This document shows, in pieces, positions 1 to 12,678 of a stretch of 64,000 nucleotides of DNA. This DNA is from Dillenia suffruticosa. Lineage: Eukaryota; Streptophyta; Magnoliopsida; Dilleniales; Dilleniaceae. Each line of letters begins with the position of its first letter. Position 1 is the stretch's first letter. Under the pieces are notes generated by a model. It had not been told where the DNA came from, searched no databases, and worked only from the letters and a program-made list of their open reading frames with translations. The stretch covers positions 8,964,174-9,028,173 of the forward strand of contig JAVTVX010000002.1 of assembly GCA_033439265.1 (NCBI GenBank), written 5' to 3'. A program made the position numbers and the translations under genes.

Positions 1-643
1 CAATAAGAAATTGGAGCCCAAATGAATGAACAACCAAAAGGGGCCTCAATTATGCTTATACAAGCCCAGTTGGAAGAATAAAAGGCCCAAAACTATCCAA
101 GACCAAGGGAGGACGAAAATAAAGAAAAATAGCAGCAAGACTTGGTCAAAATAGTTTGATTTATTTAGTTTCCTAATTTTTATTTTTTTGTAACTTTTAG
201 TTTCCTAATTCTTTATTGTTTAGAGAGTTACAAAATTTTTAGTTGCCAATTATGTTTTACCTTTAGACTATAAATAGGTCATTATACATTGTGTAAAACA
301 ACACTTTTGAGAGAATTAATAAAATTGTGAGGATTCTTCACACAAGTCTTGTTCTTTTGAGAACTTTGAACTTATTCAAGATATGAGTCTTGTTTAGTTC
401 TTTGACTTATCAATCTAGGTTTCGAACCATTTAGATTGTGGCATCATTCATTCCATCTTTATACCAAAGTTCTTGATCTAGTGAGAAACGGGTATAAGGT
501 CATATACCTTAGGTTCTTCCTCCTTTAGGGCAAGGGTTGAGGTCTTTAATTCCACCGGTTCAAATAATTCGTTGGAACGATTTTTGGGCTAAATTAACTT
601 GTTCGTGGGTTTTAGGGTTTTTATACCCAACGGGTTCACATCA
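1..643 (+). mobile_element. R-family gypsy-like 3' end and LTR (copy R1), cut by window edge
   Basis: This stretch is repeated, with small differences, at 14690-15331 and in part at 15372-15934. It carries a TATA-like CTATAAATAG near 270 and ends in TTCACATCA at 643. The copy at 15331 is followed by a tRNA-Met primer site, so this terminus is an LTR end. The first ~90 bases match the coding tail found before copy R2, so the true LTR start is probably near 90, but I could not fix it. It seems to have landed inside the G LTR fragment that begins at 644. Fossil with no coding capacity in view. Confidence 0.7.
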
Positions 644-1063
644 TGATGACAGACATAGTTTCGGAGGGGACACGTGTCGAAAAGCATTCGATACATTGGG
701 TATACATTTGGAGACACCGAGCCTTGGGTATGGTACTAGTCATTCTTCCATGATGAAGTTGGAAAAAGAAAAATAAACTAGAGGGCTATAGAATGACCAT
801 GTATGTAATTTATGGGATGACTATAATTGTATTATGTAATTTGTAAATTTGAAACTCTCAAAATTTGATGTACATTCATGCATTGAGGCAAATTGTTGCA
901 ATTTACTTTTTTTTACTTGAGAAATTATATTTTGAGAAAAAACAGGTTTTAAATAGGTGAAGATGTTAACTTTCGTTATCTCGGTATGCATGTCATGTGA
1001 TGGGCAGCATATGGGGTAATGGGCGATTGTTCACGGCCTTCGATTGTGGGTCGGGGCGTGACA
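644..1063 (+). mobile_element. G-family chromovirus LTR fragment, plus orientation
   Basis: The reverse complement matches the start of the long G LTRs at 7532, 11449 and 54434, including the block near 740 that corresponds to 54730-54770. It ends cleanly in GGGGCGTGACA at 1063, the family's LTR 3' terminus, directly against RNase H sequence of G1. Its orientation is opposite to G1. It therefore looks like the end of a second G element inserted into G1 and later split by the R element on its left. Fragment only. Confidence 0.7.
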
Positions 1064-2063
1064 CTGCATGTCACCCCTACAAATAATGTCACCATATTTT
1101 CAACGCAAAAACTATGGCTGCTAATTCAAGATCGTGGGTCGGTTAGTTTAACTCATGTCTTTTCAACTGTCGAGACGCGCATGCAATCACCCGACCTTTC
1201 AGCATCAGAATAAACCCAATCTCTGTCGGCTGGTGTAAGATCCCATTCTTAGACAAAATTAAGACATGCATTTTCGTTTACATTCTGCTTACTATGCTTA
1301 AATTGTGTCGCATCGCATTATGATAAATTAGATGCACAATTATTTTAGACGTGTTTACGATGCATATTTTGATTTTTATGTTTATGAGAGGTTGGGTATA
1401 TTGAACTTAGCATAGACTTTGGAATATCGTGGCGAATGAAACCGATCCGAAAAGAATGCAGCAAAAGAACCGAATTAGGGGTTTGGTGTGGGACCCACAA
1501 AAGAAAAAAAAAGGAAAAGAAAAAAAATAAAAATAAAATGATAAAATAAAATAAAAATAATTTGGATACCACCGCACACCATCACCCAACACATAACAAC
1601 TTTTGTTTTGACACCTCACCATGGTTGGACCCCACATTCCACTTAGGTAGAGAGGTAAGGATGGAGAAAGAACTCAAAAACTTAACTTTCTTCTTCAAAA
1701 AATTTTTATTTTCAGATTCCATTTTCCTCCTCCAAAAACTCACTCCAACCTCCATTAAAACTACCCTTTAAGCTTGAAATAACACACCTTCATTCATGTA
1801 TATGGTAACCCTAGCCTTTGGGAAGTAAAAGTAAGTACAAAATACCTAGAGAACAAGCTAGAAATTCAAAGGAAGTATGGAGAGGAAAGAAAGGAAAATC
1901 AAAGGAAAATATTGTAATTTTGAAGCAAGTATCTTATATGTTTTTGCTAAATTGTTGCCTAATAATGCTATAAAATATATTTTTGATATAATTATGTTGC
2001 TAAAAATTGGAGGAAATGAGTTAGGGAAAAGAAAATCCCGTCCTTGAATGAAACCCTAGATAT

Positions 2064-2449
2064 TGTTGAAATAAAAGATAATTAGAGTTTATATTCTAAG
2101 GGAATGAGGTCTAAATGTATAGCTCTAATCTAGACAGAATTTTCCCTTTCTTTTGTTATAATTGCAATCCCCTTTTAGGGTTCCAAATTGGCCCTAAATG
2201 GGCCTTGCCCGCAGATGGGGGACCAAAAGGTTCCCCAACAGCTAGAAATGGAGAGGGCACAATGCCCTCTCCTCATTCTCTTTTCTCATCTCTTTCCCTC
2301 TCCTCTTGTTCTCTATAAATAGGGCTTATTTGTTCCTTTGGAAGGTATGAAAAATATATCTTCATTGCATGTAAACTCTTTTTGATTTCTTAATTAAATT
2401 CTTGAAGTTTGTTTCTTCATTCTTAGCTTGCTATATTTAAATTTCATCA
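2064..2449 (+). mobile_element. Solo copia-type LTR S1 nested in T1
   Basis: This 386-bp unit starts TGTTGAAATAAAAG and ends TTTCATCA, flanked by perfect GATAT duplications (2059-2063 and 2450-2454). A TATA-like CTATAAATAGGG lies near 2315. The start resembles the LTRs of copia D (43199) and the fragment at 16543-16388 (minus). It carries a 10-bp-stem hairpin at 2250-2272. It is absent from the related T2 copy, consistent with later insertion. Confidence 0.85.
2250..2272 (+). repeat. Perfect hairpin in S1 LTR
   Basis: A 10-bp perfect stem (arms 2250-2259 and 2263-2272) with a 3-base loop. It lies about 45 bp upstream of the TATA-like box, the same relative place as the hairpin cluster in the D LTR. 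Confidence 0.8.
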
Positions 2450-3172
2450 GATATTTTGTAAACTAGACAGTCTGATCATGTCCTATTATTTATTCAATAT
2501 CTTTTTCTGTACAACTCCAAATTGAGTACGATTTTCTTTTGTAACACTAAACTCCCATACCTTTAAAATAACATAGGATTCAAAGCGTTTTCTAGAGAAA
2601 TAGATTTTTGGTAAATTTTTTAAGTAGCATGATCTTTGCAAAAAAATTGTTCTATAACAACGTGACCATACCCTGTTGTTTATTCAATATTTTTTTTTGC
2701 ATAACTGCAAATTGAGTAGGGTTTTCTTCTAGAAAAACTAGACTTCCGTAGTTTTAAAATGAAATAAAATTTAAAGAGTTTCATTGAGGAATGAATTTAT
2801 GGTGAATTGTGCCACGTTTTCTACCGAAAACATTGTTTCTGTCTGTTTCTGTGTTGAACTTTGCTTTAATTTTGCGCTGCCTTCTAAGCTGAATTAGGCT
2901 AAGCTCCAAACATAGAAATTATAGTTCTACCTCTTATCTTTAAATGACTACTAGAATCACCTCAATCTGATTTGTGCAAAAGAAGTTATGTTATTTTTTT
3001 ATAACTGCGCAAATTACATCATGAATTTTGGGTTTAACATTATTTGATGTGGCTTTCTTTATGCAATTGGTATTGAAACTTGTTATGAATCTAATGTGAT
3101 TCTTGTGATTAATTGGGTCTTTTTTGTGGTCATTAATCATGTCAAGAGAAAGTGTTAATACGTTGGTTACTC

Positions 3173-3290
3173 TGAAAGTTTTGCGAAGCCTATGGGCAAA
3201 GCTTATGGACTACAATTGGTATATGGAATTTCGAAAGTTTTGCGAAGTCTACAGGTAAAACTTGAGGAACCATGGATGTATATCTTCTCC
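3173..3290 (+). repeat. 59-bp tandem repeat, two units, in T1
   Basis: Units begin at 3173 and 3232, each opening with GAAAGTTTTGCGAAG. The same pair with the same 59-bp period occurs in T2 at 19231 and 19290, so the duplication is ancestral to the T family. Confidence 0.75.
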
Positions 3291-6200
3291 CTACGAGAAT
3301 GGAATTAGAAATAGGTAAAGTGTTTGAAGTGTCTAAATTTCTAACCTAAAAAGATCTAGATTTCATTTAGGAATACCGAATTTTTGACTTGCTCTTCAGA
3401 TCCCCATACACTAGCTTGGTTCGACACTCCATTCCTTTTATTAAGTGTCAAATTAAACTGGAAAAAAATGGTAAGAGCATAATGGTTTTAAATGTGACAA
3501 TTGATTGTCCTATTGACTTAATGTACATCCTTGGTATACCTTGCTATGATTTCGATTTTTACATAGTGATGATAATATTCTTGTGCCTATTTGCATGCTT
3601 TGATTGCCATTGGTTCCCCGTGTACATGCTCAGCTTATGCTGACTTTGAAATCCTTGTTTTCAGATAATTAGGGAGACGAACTATAGGGTGAAGGCCTTT
3701 GAGCCAAGAGATTTCATTCCTTATTCTTTTCCGATCTATTTGTAATACTAAGGCTTATTGTTTTTGTATTTCTTTTGGGTTTGCATGAGTACTTTTTATA
3801 TGTAAATGAATAGTTAGCAGCCAAGGAAAGACTTATATGTATAGTTTTGGTCTATATTGAGACTTTATACTATAGTGTGTTATTGGATAGCAGAGAGAGC
3901 CATTAATGCCATTTGTTTGATATTTCAAGTGAATTGAATGTTTTTTCAGGTTTTATATTAATCCTGGGTGGCTAAATAATCACTAAATAGGGGAGATTTT
4001 GTCGTTATTTTTTTGGAAAGAACAAGCGATTTATTTTCTTTTAATATAAATCTCCTTCCGTGTTATCACACACGAGGAGTGCAACTGTCACGAGTCCAGA
4101 CGTCGCATTTCCAGACGTCGCATTTTAAATGAGTTCATTGCTTCCGCATTTTCATGTTTATCTCTTTTTGCTAGGGGTGTGACGCCTAAATAGCGGGTCG
4201 TCACAGTTGGCATCACTGTACACCACGTTCTCCAAACTACTAGTAGGAAAGGCTAAGATTGGTACAAACATCGACCGCTGTTTGAGCTCTTGAAAGTTCG
4301 CTTTACAACGGTCGTTCTAAACAAACTTGACTTCATTCCGTGTCAAGTTAGACAATGGAGCAGCAATCCGAGAGAATCCCTTGTACAAATGTTCGATAAT
4401 AACCTGCCAGGGCAAGGAAACTTCGGACCTCTATAACAGTCTGCGGCAGCTCCCATCTCAATATAGCCTCAATTTTCTGTGGATCAATAAAAATACCTTC
4501 CGCTGAAACGATATGCCCCATAAATCCGATCTACTTTAGCCAAAATTCATACTTGGAGAATTTGGCGCATAATTATCTCTGGCGAACTATCTGTAGGATA
4601 ACCTGAAGGTGCTAAGAATGCTCCCCATCACTCTGTGAGTATATGAGAATGTCATCAATAAATATGATGACAAAATGATCTAAATAATCATGAAAAACTT
4701 GATTCATCAAATCCATGAACGCAGCTAGAGCATTTGCCAGTCCAAACGACATGACTAGAAACTCAAAATTACAGCATCGGGTATGGAACGCAGTCTTGGG
4801 CACATCTTCAGCCCTGATCCGTAACTGATGATAACCTGATCTGAGATCAATTTTTGAGAAAATCCTAGCACCCTAAAGTTGATCAAAGAGATCATCAATG
4901 CAAGGCAATAGGTACCTATTCTTGACGATTACTTTGTTCAGCTATCTATAATCCACCAAAAGTCTAAACGTACCGTCCTTCTTCACAAATAAAACCGGAC
5001 CACCTCAAGGTGAAATGCTCAGACGTATGAAACCATTATCTAGCAACTCCTATAGTTGAATTCTGAGCTCTCTCAACTCAGCTGACTCCATCCGATATGG
5101 CGGAATCAAAATAGGAGTAGTCCTCGGAGCCAAATTAATCTCAAAGTCGAGCTCCCGGGCTGGTAGAACCCCGGTGGTAACTCAGGGAAAACATCAGGAA
5201 ATTCCTGCACTACTGGGACCTCCTGCACTACTGGGACCTCATTAAGCTTCAGTCCTTTTACGGTAGTGTCTATCACATAGGTCAGATATTCTATACATCC
5301 TCAGTGCACCATCCGTCTGGCTTCCATCACTGACACTACATAATGGGGTAGTGCCCATCTTTTTTCGACAAAAGTCAGTGGTGGTTGTCTCGACCTCCGA
5401 TACTCTACCTCCTTAGTGAAGCAATCTACGGAAGCCCGGTAAAAACTTAACCAATCCATCCCAAATATGGCATCAGAATCGGTCATGTCGAGGGGAATCA
5501 GATCTGTTTCTAATATGCTTTCTCGACTCAGACCTCACAGCCTCGATGTTCTGAATTCCAGATCAAACACTCTCCTAGGGGCATGATAACCATTAGGTAC
5601 TCAATCAATGGTGAGAGCTGTCGATCCAACTATTGAGCGAAAAACGTGCTCACAAATGAATAATTTGACCTGATGTCTATTAAAACACGGTCGTCAATTC
5701 CAAAGATTTTTATAGTATCAATGACGAGAAAGTTAAAAGAGATCAGTTATGAAGACTCTATGAATATAGATATATCAAAAGAGTTAGGCCTCTAAGGCGT
5801 TGACTTGTCATGGATATACATAATCATCACGATACATCGTGATTTCAAAAGGAGTGTAAAATAAAAGATCCTATACAGAGGGATCTAAGGAAGGGTTACC
5901 CATGATCACGTCTAGGTTTGCATGAGTATCCCCTATGTCATGGCATAGACTCAGGCCTGTACCCTGGGCCACTATCCCGAAGGAATTGGCATAGTATTGC
6001 TCTCGATGACTATCCATGGAGCAGTAGGGACTGAATGCGCAAGTGCCCTCAATGGTCCTACCTATTGGATAGCTGGGTGACTCTAACTCGTCTGACCTTT
6101 CCCGTCAAGGTCTGGCAATCTCGACGATAGTGCCCATGTTTCCCATACTAGAAGCATCTGACTGGCGTTATACACCGTCCATATTGATGTGTTCCGACAG

Positions 6201-7512
6201 AGAAGGTGTCTCTTCACTGTAGAATGACTTGTGGCACTGGGGCCGATGCTCCGAACCACTGGGAATGTGGTCCCTGCCTAAAGCCTGTGGTCCTAACCTC
6301 AAAGGGTCCGCGATGGGAGCCAAAACTCCAACCTCTCTTTGAGTTCTGGCCCATGTGAGATCCGACCCTCTTCTTTTTCTGATCTCTACTCTCTTTCTGC
6401 CTACTTTCCGCCCATATAATCTCCTCTACACGGTGGGTGTGTCTGTCATGTACTTCTGGATGTTCAAGTTAAGACCATCCTCAAACTTGAACCTTATCTG
6501 CTTAAGTGTAGCTAAATCGGGAACAAAGGCAGCCAAACTCCTCAACTTGGCCTCATACTTGGTAACTGATATGGTCCCCTAACGTAAGTGGAGGAACTCC
6601 ATCCTCTTGCGGTCTTGTTAAAACTTTGTGAAATATCATTGGTCGAACTCCCGCAAGAAGCCCTCCTTCCGTAAAGGCTCGATGGTATCGTCACAAATTG
6701 CCTCCCACGAAGTAAAGGCGTCTCCATCAAGTAGTCTCTCTGCTACTCGTAGCCTATACTCTCACTCAGACCTAGATCTGTCAGAATCCGGTGTGTCTGA
6801 TTGACCCGGTGTTTAGCCACAGTGGTATCACCAAGTCCAAAAAAATCTATACATCCTAGCTGACGAGCCTCCTTGACTAGCTGAGTCAGCTCATGTATAC
6901 ATCTAAGTATGGAGGATGTCGTATTACTTGGACCAGATATTGAAGAAGGATCGGCCATCGATGGAGGAACTGGTGCGTAAGAGTAGGCACTACCGTAGGA
7001 GTCAGCATGGTTATTGGTGGTGGTGAGGGTGGCATCTGAACCCTATGAATGCTACACCACTCGTACCACTGTCTAAATACATCAAATGAGGGTGGTGGAA
7101 CCGCAACTGTAGTAGTTGGCTGAGAAGGCGCTAGAGGGGGCACACACGATAAGGATGTATCCTTGGGCATTCTAGGTGACTCAGGGGGTACAAATCTAGT
7201 GCCCCGCCTAATCGTCATAGTTCTGCAAAGGAATAATTTTCATTTGGCATGATTTAAGAATTAGGGTTAGTTACAAAATAACTAACCTCCTAAAATGAAT
7301 AAAATTATCGGTTTAAGAACCGATGGCATTGATAGGCTAGGCTAGATACAAACTGTATCTAACCCCCTAAAACTAAAGGAACTCATATGCCTAAAACCAT
7401 GTAACGGGATCTCATGATTGTAAAGAAACTCTCATATGCATTGAGAATTTTTTAAAATGTACGTGGAAATATTTTCAAAACTTTTTTCATAAAACATTGC
7501 TCTCAAGCTAAA

Positions 7513-7524
7513 GCTCCGATACCA
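7513..7524 (-). other. Primer-binding site of G1
   Basis: The minus strand reads TGGTATCGGAGC, close to the complement of initiator tRNA-Met. It lies 7 bases inside the LTR boundary at 7532. Confidence 0.75.
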
Positions 7525-7531
7525 ACAAAAC

Positions 7532-10121
7532 TGTCACGCCCCGATCCTCAATCCGAGACCATGAACAGTCGCTTGTTTCCTCGTATACTGCCCATAACAC
7601 AACACGTATCTCGAGGTAACACAAGGCTATCAAAACATAGTCTTTCAAAATGTATTTTTCCAAGTAAACATTTACAATTAACAATGTACAAGTATGCAAA
7701 TCAGTATGAGAATCTCAATTCATAATATGAATATAGTCATACCTTACATGGTCAATCTAAAATCTTCACATATATACATTCAACGGAAGATGGAAAAGTA
7801 CCGTGTCTAAGTCTCCGATAAGTCAAGTACAGCGAAATTCTCTTGAAGTATTCCTTTATCAATCTATCTTTGTTACAATTTTAGGACTAAGGTTGACTAT
7901 TATGAAATACTCAGTGAGTGAGGGGTTGATATTATGAAATTAATATATAGAGTGAACAATGGAGTGTGTAAATCAGTATAATACATATATTTCAAAATTT
8001 TACACGAAATTTTCAAACAATGTGTTATGCTCCATGCATAAATATCAAATCATTCATATGCATCCCAATCACTTTTAGAAATCGATAGAACTAGCTAGAA
8101 AATCGTTCCTGACAAGGGTCAACCACGACATGCGCACCAAGGGTTTTTTTTTTTCATATGCCAATATTTTCATATTTTGCTTTCTACCTTGGTGTTGGCC
8201 AAGGGCCTCGTGCTAGACCATTTATGCTGATGGCCCTCTCCTTTCGGTTCAATTGGGTTAGTCCGTAATCTATAAAACCACCTATAAGTCCAACCCATGT
8301 GGTATGCATCATTTGTGGGATACCTCCTGCAAAAGGTAGACACACATGGGGTGCCTTGACAAACGTGCTCGTAGCTACAACTGTCCCCTAGGAACTATAT
8401 CATATCTGTGAATTTCCATGGACTCTCAGTCCAAGTGCCAAATCAGTATCAATCAAACGTGTCAAGATGTATAGTCATATCAGAAATCATATTTCAGAAT
8501 TTCAAAACATGGCATGATATCATTTAACAATTCACATGGATGTATATTATCAACTCATTTTTTTAGACACTCCACTTATCACAAACATTTATCAAAGCCT
8601 TTAACAATATCATTTTTCATACGGATAAATCACGACAATTCTGAAAATGATAAAACTTGGTTTGATATTAATATCATGGTATCGTAAATTCCACTCACTC
8701 ATATTGGGAGGGTACGCCACTCCCTTATCAATCTCGAGCTCCACCAAGTTGCCCCTCGTGTGTAGAATAATAGTCTATAGCTAAAACAACAATATACACA
8801 TGTGTAAATTCTTTATTGTTTTATAAGACTTTCACAATTTTGATTAGCATTAGATTTTTTTTGGGGCTACATCTCTCATTATGGGTATTGGGTTGTTGGA
8901 CTTTAAAGTTCTTATTGGACTTGGGCCTAACACTAAGATTTTGTATTTTGGATTGGCCCAATACAAATTTGTCTTAGTGGTTCAAGTCTAAACATTCATA
9001 AATTTTCTAACTCTAAATTTTTGCACTTACGCAGTTTTAGGAAAAATGTTATAACATTTTCTATATAGCTCGAAATTCTAATCATATATGAAAAATAAGA
9101 GACAATACTATAACTTTCATTTTGAGCATTCCCTTTGATTCTAAATACAAAATTTCATAAATTTAAAACTCTGTCTCAATTTTGTTCTAAACTCAAACTC
9201 TGTCATGTCTCAGTGAAAGTACTATAATGTTTAGCACACTATTCTAATTTAAGGAAATTTGAATATGTTAAAGATGAGACAGAAACCTACAAGTTTAGCA
9301 TTTGGAGTTTTTCTTAATTATGTCTAGAAGAGGATCGAAATGGGTCACTAATATTATGCTAATATATGGTCAAAAACAGAGGTGCACTCTACACAGTCTC
9401 GAAAGAATTACCATAACGTTTGATACAGAAATCGGATTTAGGTGATTCTTATCTAGTTGGAAAGGTAAGACCTGGAGCTACAATCTTTGTGTTTAGCACT
9501 TGGTCAGATTCTGTCGGGAATATATCTCAAATCTTAGGGGGATTCTCTGTCGAAAACAGGGCAGAATGGAGTTTCTTTCTACTCCCCATTGTTAATATTC
9601 TACTCACAAATCAAATCAAGGGTCCTAATTATCCATTCATACCACAACTTTATTATCTTTTCTTCTAAATCCTTATTAATATCAAATAAGTCTCTTGACT
9701 TATAAAATTTTATTTTGACCCCAAAAATTTTTATAATTCTAAGTTAGACCCAAAACCTTATATTAAGCCTAATTTAATTTATCCCGTGTTAAAATGTGAT
9801 CGTTTAGTCTTTTCAAGACACGTTCGACTCGACTAGGGTTTTACCGATGATTTTTCAAAAAATTTACGATTTAAATTTACGAAGTAAAATCTACCCAAAT
9901 TTAAGGTTCATATACACTCTAGAGTTATTCTCATTATTGTTGAACCATCGGTGGTCATTTTGGAAGTTTTTTTGAATTTTCGACGATTTGGACCGAAATT
10001 TTTCGGGAGCCGTTTTAACGGAAAATTTCTTAGAGGATTTCCTATATATAGCACATGAGCAATATCATATATAAATCGAAGAGGAGTACAATAGTGAGTA
10101 CACCAAGGTGTTGATGTTACA
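7532..10121 (-). repeat. LTR of G1 (2590 bp)
   Basis: Read on the plus strand it runs from TGTCACGCCCCGATCC to GATGTTACA. It is homologous to the G2 LTR at 54434-58508 but shorter. Its outer edge abuts Sirevirus-like integrase sequence from 10122, so G1 probably inserted into that copia element. No second LTR of this element is in view. Confidence 0.8.
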
Positions 10122-11448
10122 TTTTAAATCTAAAAATTGTGTGTCAATAGGAAATCCTCTAGAACTTTTTCATATTGATTGGTTTGGACCTACTCGAACA
10201 CAAAGTCTAGGAGGAAAATATTATGAATTTGTAATCATTGATGATTACTCTAGATTCACTTGACATTTTTTTTTGCTAAAAAGGAAGAAGCTAGTGAGAC
10301 ATTCATCTAATTGTGCAAGAAAGTTCAAAATGAGAAAGGAATGTCCACTAAGAGTATTAGAAGTGATCATGACAAAAAGTTTGAGAACAAAACCATGGAT
10401 GATTTTTGCAGTTATTATGGCATTGACCATAATTTTTCAGCTCCTATGACATCTTAACAAAATGAGGATGTAGAAAGGAAAAATAGTAAGAAATGACAAG
10501 GATAATATTTTGTAAAAATAACCTACCTAAGTTCTTTTGAGCAGAAGCTATGACAACTCGCTATGAACTCTATAAAGGAAGGAAACCAAACATAGCATAC
10601 TTTAAAGTGTTTGAATGCAAATGTTTTGTCCTAAACAATGAAAAAGAAGTATTAGGAAAATTTGATACCAAAAGTGATGAATGAATTTTCCTAGGTTACT
10701 CCTCAGTAAGCAAAGCTTATAGAATCTATAATAAAAGAACCATGACAGTGGATGAGTCAATTCACATAGAGTTTGATGAAGAAAATGATTCCATTCAAAG
10801 AACGATGGATGATGAGGAAGTGTTTGAAAGGCTAAATGAAATAAGTTTGTCTAATGAAGTAAACAATCAGAAAAAAGAGTCAAATGATCTCATGGTACAA
10901 GAGGAAAGAAATGAAACACAATAGGAGCAAGAGATCAAATACCCTCAGATTAGGAAAGATGTAAATCCAGAGAACGTAATTAGGAACATTAGTTCATGAG
11001 TTAGAATTAGGTTTGCAATCCAAAACAAATGTGAATATGTAGCTTTTATCTCCTAAAATGAACCAAAAAAATGTGGATGAAACCTTAGGAGATAAATATT
11101 GGATTATGGCAATGCAAGATGAACTAAATCAGTTTGAGAGAAACAAAGTATGGAATCTAGTTCCTAGACCTATAGATCAATTAGTGATTGGAACTAAATG
11201 GGTTTTCAGAAATAAACTTGATAAATTTGACACAATTACAAGAAATAAAGCAAGATTAGTGGTCAAAGAATATAGTCAAGAGGATTGAATTGATTATGAT
11301 GAAACTTATGCACCAGTAACAAGATTAGAAGCCATAAAGATTTTGCTTGCCTTCTCTTATTTTATGAATTTTAAGTTTTATCAAATAGATATCAAAAGTG
11401 TATTTTTGAGTGGTTATTTGAATGAGATAGTATATGCTGAACAACCTT
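10122..11448 (+). pseudogene. Sirevirus-like Ty1/copia fragment (integrase to RT)
   Basis: The plus-strand translation gives integrase core signatures (IDWFGP near 10170, IIDDYSRFT near 10235), then an RT start (11058-11440) with MAMQDELNQFERNKVW, GTKWVFRNK and DETYAPV. These are typical of the Sirevirus/Tork side of copia and differ from copies A-D. It is bounded on the left by the G1 LTR and on the right by another G LTR at 11449. Fossil with several breaks. Confidence 0.75.
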
Positions 11449-12678
11449 GTCACACCCCAATCCTCAATCAAAGGCCGTGAACAGCCGCCCGTTACCTCGT
11501 ATACTGCCCATCACATGACACACTTACCTAGGCAATGCAAGACTAATATCTTTATCTGTTTAAAAACTGTTTTTCCTCAAAATATAATTTCCCAAGTAAG
11601 AGAAATTTAAAATGCAACACTATGCCTCAATACATGAATATACAACGAGTTCGAAAGTTTCAATTTACATTTATAATAACATAATTATAGTCATCCCATA
11701 AAATATACATGGTCATTTTATGGAACTCAAATATGTACATTATCCAATTTTATCACGGAAGAATGGTTGGTACCATACCCAACACTTGTCATCTCCAAAG
11801 ATATATCAAGTGTGTTGAAAGTCTCTCGACACGTCTCCTTGCCAAATCTATAGCTGTCATCATGGAAAAGTGAGGGGTAAGTATTAAGAAAAATACTCGG
11901 TGAATACGGGAATCGACATTACATTATCAATAGAAGGTGTGAGCAAAGAGTGTCAAAACATATTCTTAAAACATGATAATATTATAAATCAAGTATGACA
12001 TTTCTATAAATCAGGAAATCATGTATCATACATCCTATTATCAACACATATATCGATTTACATTTCGAAGATTATTTAGAGATTGCCAATAAAATATCTT
12101 GACAATAGTCTACAATGACTAATGATAGGCGCATTGGGGTTTTGTATGCAAGTAATAAAATATTTAGCTTTATACCCCAATATTTGCCATGAGCTTCACC
12201 AACGGTTAGCTCGTGTCTATGTGCACACATATAATCAATCATGTATAGAATCCCATTCGATACTAGATAGTGGCATCACACATGTCCTCACATATTTGGT
12301 TCAATCAGTCGCAACTATATATATGATGTTTGGAGATACCTCTTGCAGAACCGTATCCGGACACAATGGGTGTCTCTACAAACACTCTTCGTAGCTACGG
12401 TAGTCCATCAAAGATATCATCACATCAAGTCCACCAAGGATATCATCACATTATCACATCATAAGTACGCGTTCGGCCCATACATTTCCATTTAATCCAT
12501 TTCAAATCAGTATGTTAATGCAATGGAAGCATATAATTCATATCAAGTTTTCAAAAAGTGGGACAATATCATTTCAACACAATTCATGGATGCATATAAT
12601 TTAAATCAATCATTTGAGACACTTTAATGACTACAGAGAGAAGTATTTGTAAAACAGAGACCGAATCTCATGCTTTCA
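11449..12678 (-). mobile_element. G-family LTR fragment
   Basis: Starts cleanly with TGTCACACCCCAATCC at 11449 inside the copia RT and follows the G LTR order (compare 54434-55650). At about 12678 it stops and plus-strand G reverse transcriptase begins. The LTR therefore belongs to a minus-strand element but is joined to plus-strand coding sequence, an inversion-type junction. Confidence 0.75.

Larger units (their letters stand above)
1234..4205 (+). mobile_element. Solo LTR of long-LTR family T (T1), with nested S1
   Basis: It begins TGTAAGATCCC and ends GGGTCGTCACA, flanked by GCTGG (1229-1233) and GTTGG (4206-4210), a 5-bp target duplication with one mismatch. The flanks join into continuous G1 RNase H sequence. 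Without nested S1 it is about 2.6 kb. A shorter relative, T2, lies at 18497-19773. No gag or pol is visible, so a solo LTR left by recombination is the simplest reading; a non-coding LTR derivative is the alternative. A purine-rich tract occupies 1498-1560. Confidence 0.75.
1064..10121 (-). mobile_element. Ty3/gypsy chromovirus G1, minus strand, broken and nested
   Basis: On the minus strand, from right to left, the parts are: LTR (7532-10121), tRNA-Met primer site (7513-7524), gag (about 7218-6350), a zinc-knuckle region near 6130, protease/linker (motif GMDWLS near 5440), reverse transcriptase (about 5100-4600, motif FIDDILIYS) and RNase H (4600-4206 and 1233-1064). Solo LTR T1 splits the RNase H region. 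Integrase and the left LTR are not present in this copy. The family is the same as G2, which carries a chromodomain, hence the chromovirus (Tekay/Del-like) assignment. It is an old fossil with many breaks. Confidence 0.8.

Noticed and set aside
1345-1637. Minus-strand open frames rich in Phe
   Set aside because: They are translations of an A/G-rich tract in the T LTR; the same tract in T2 reads differently. No domain or conservation.
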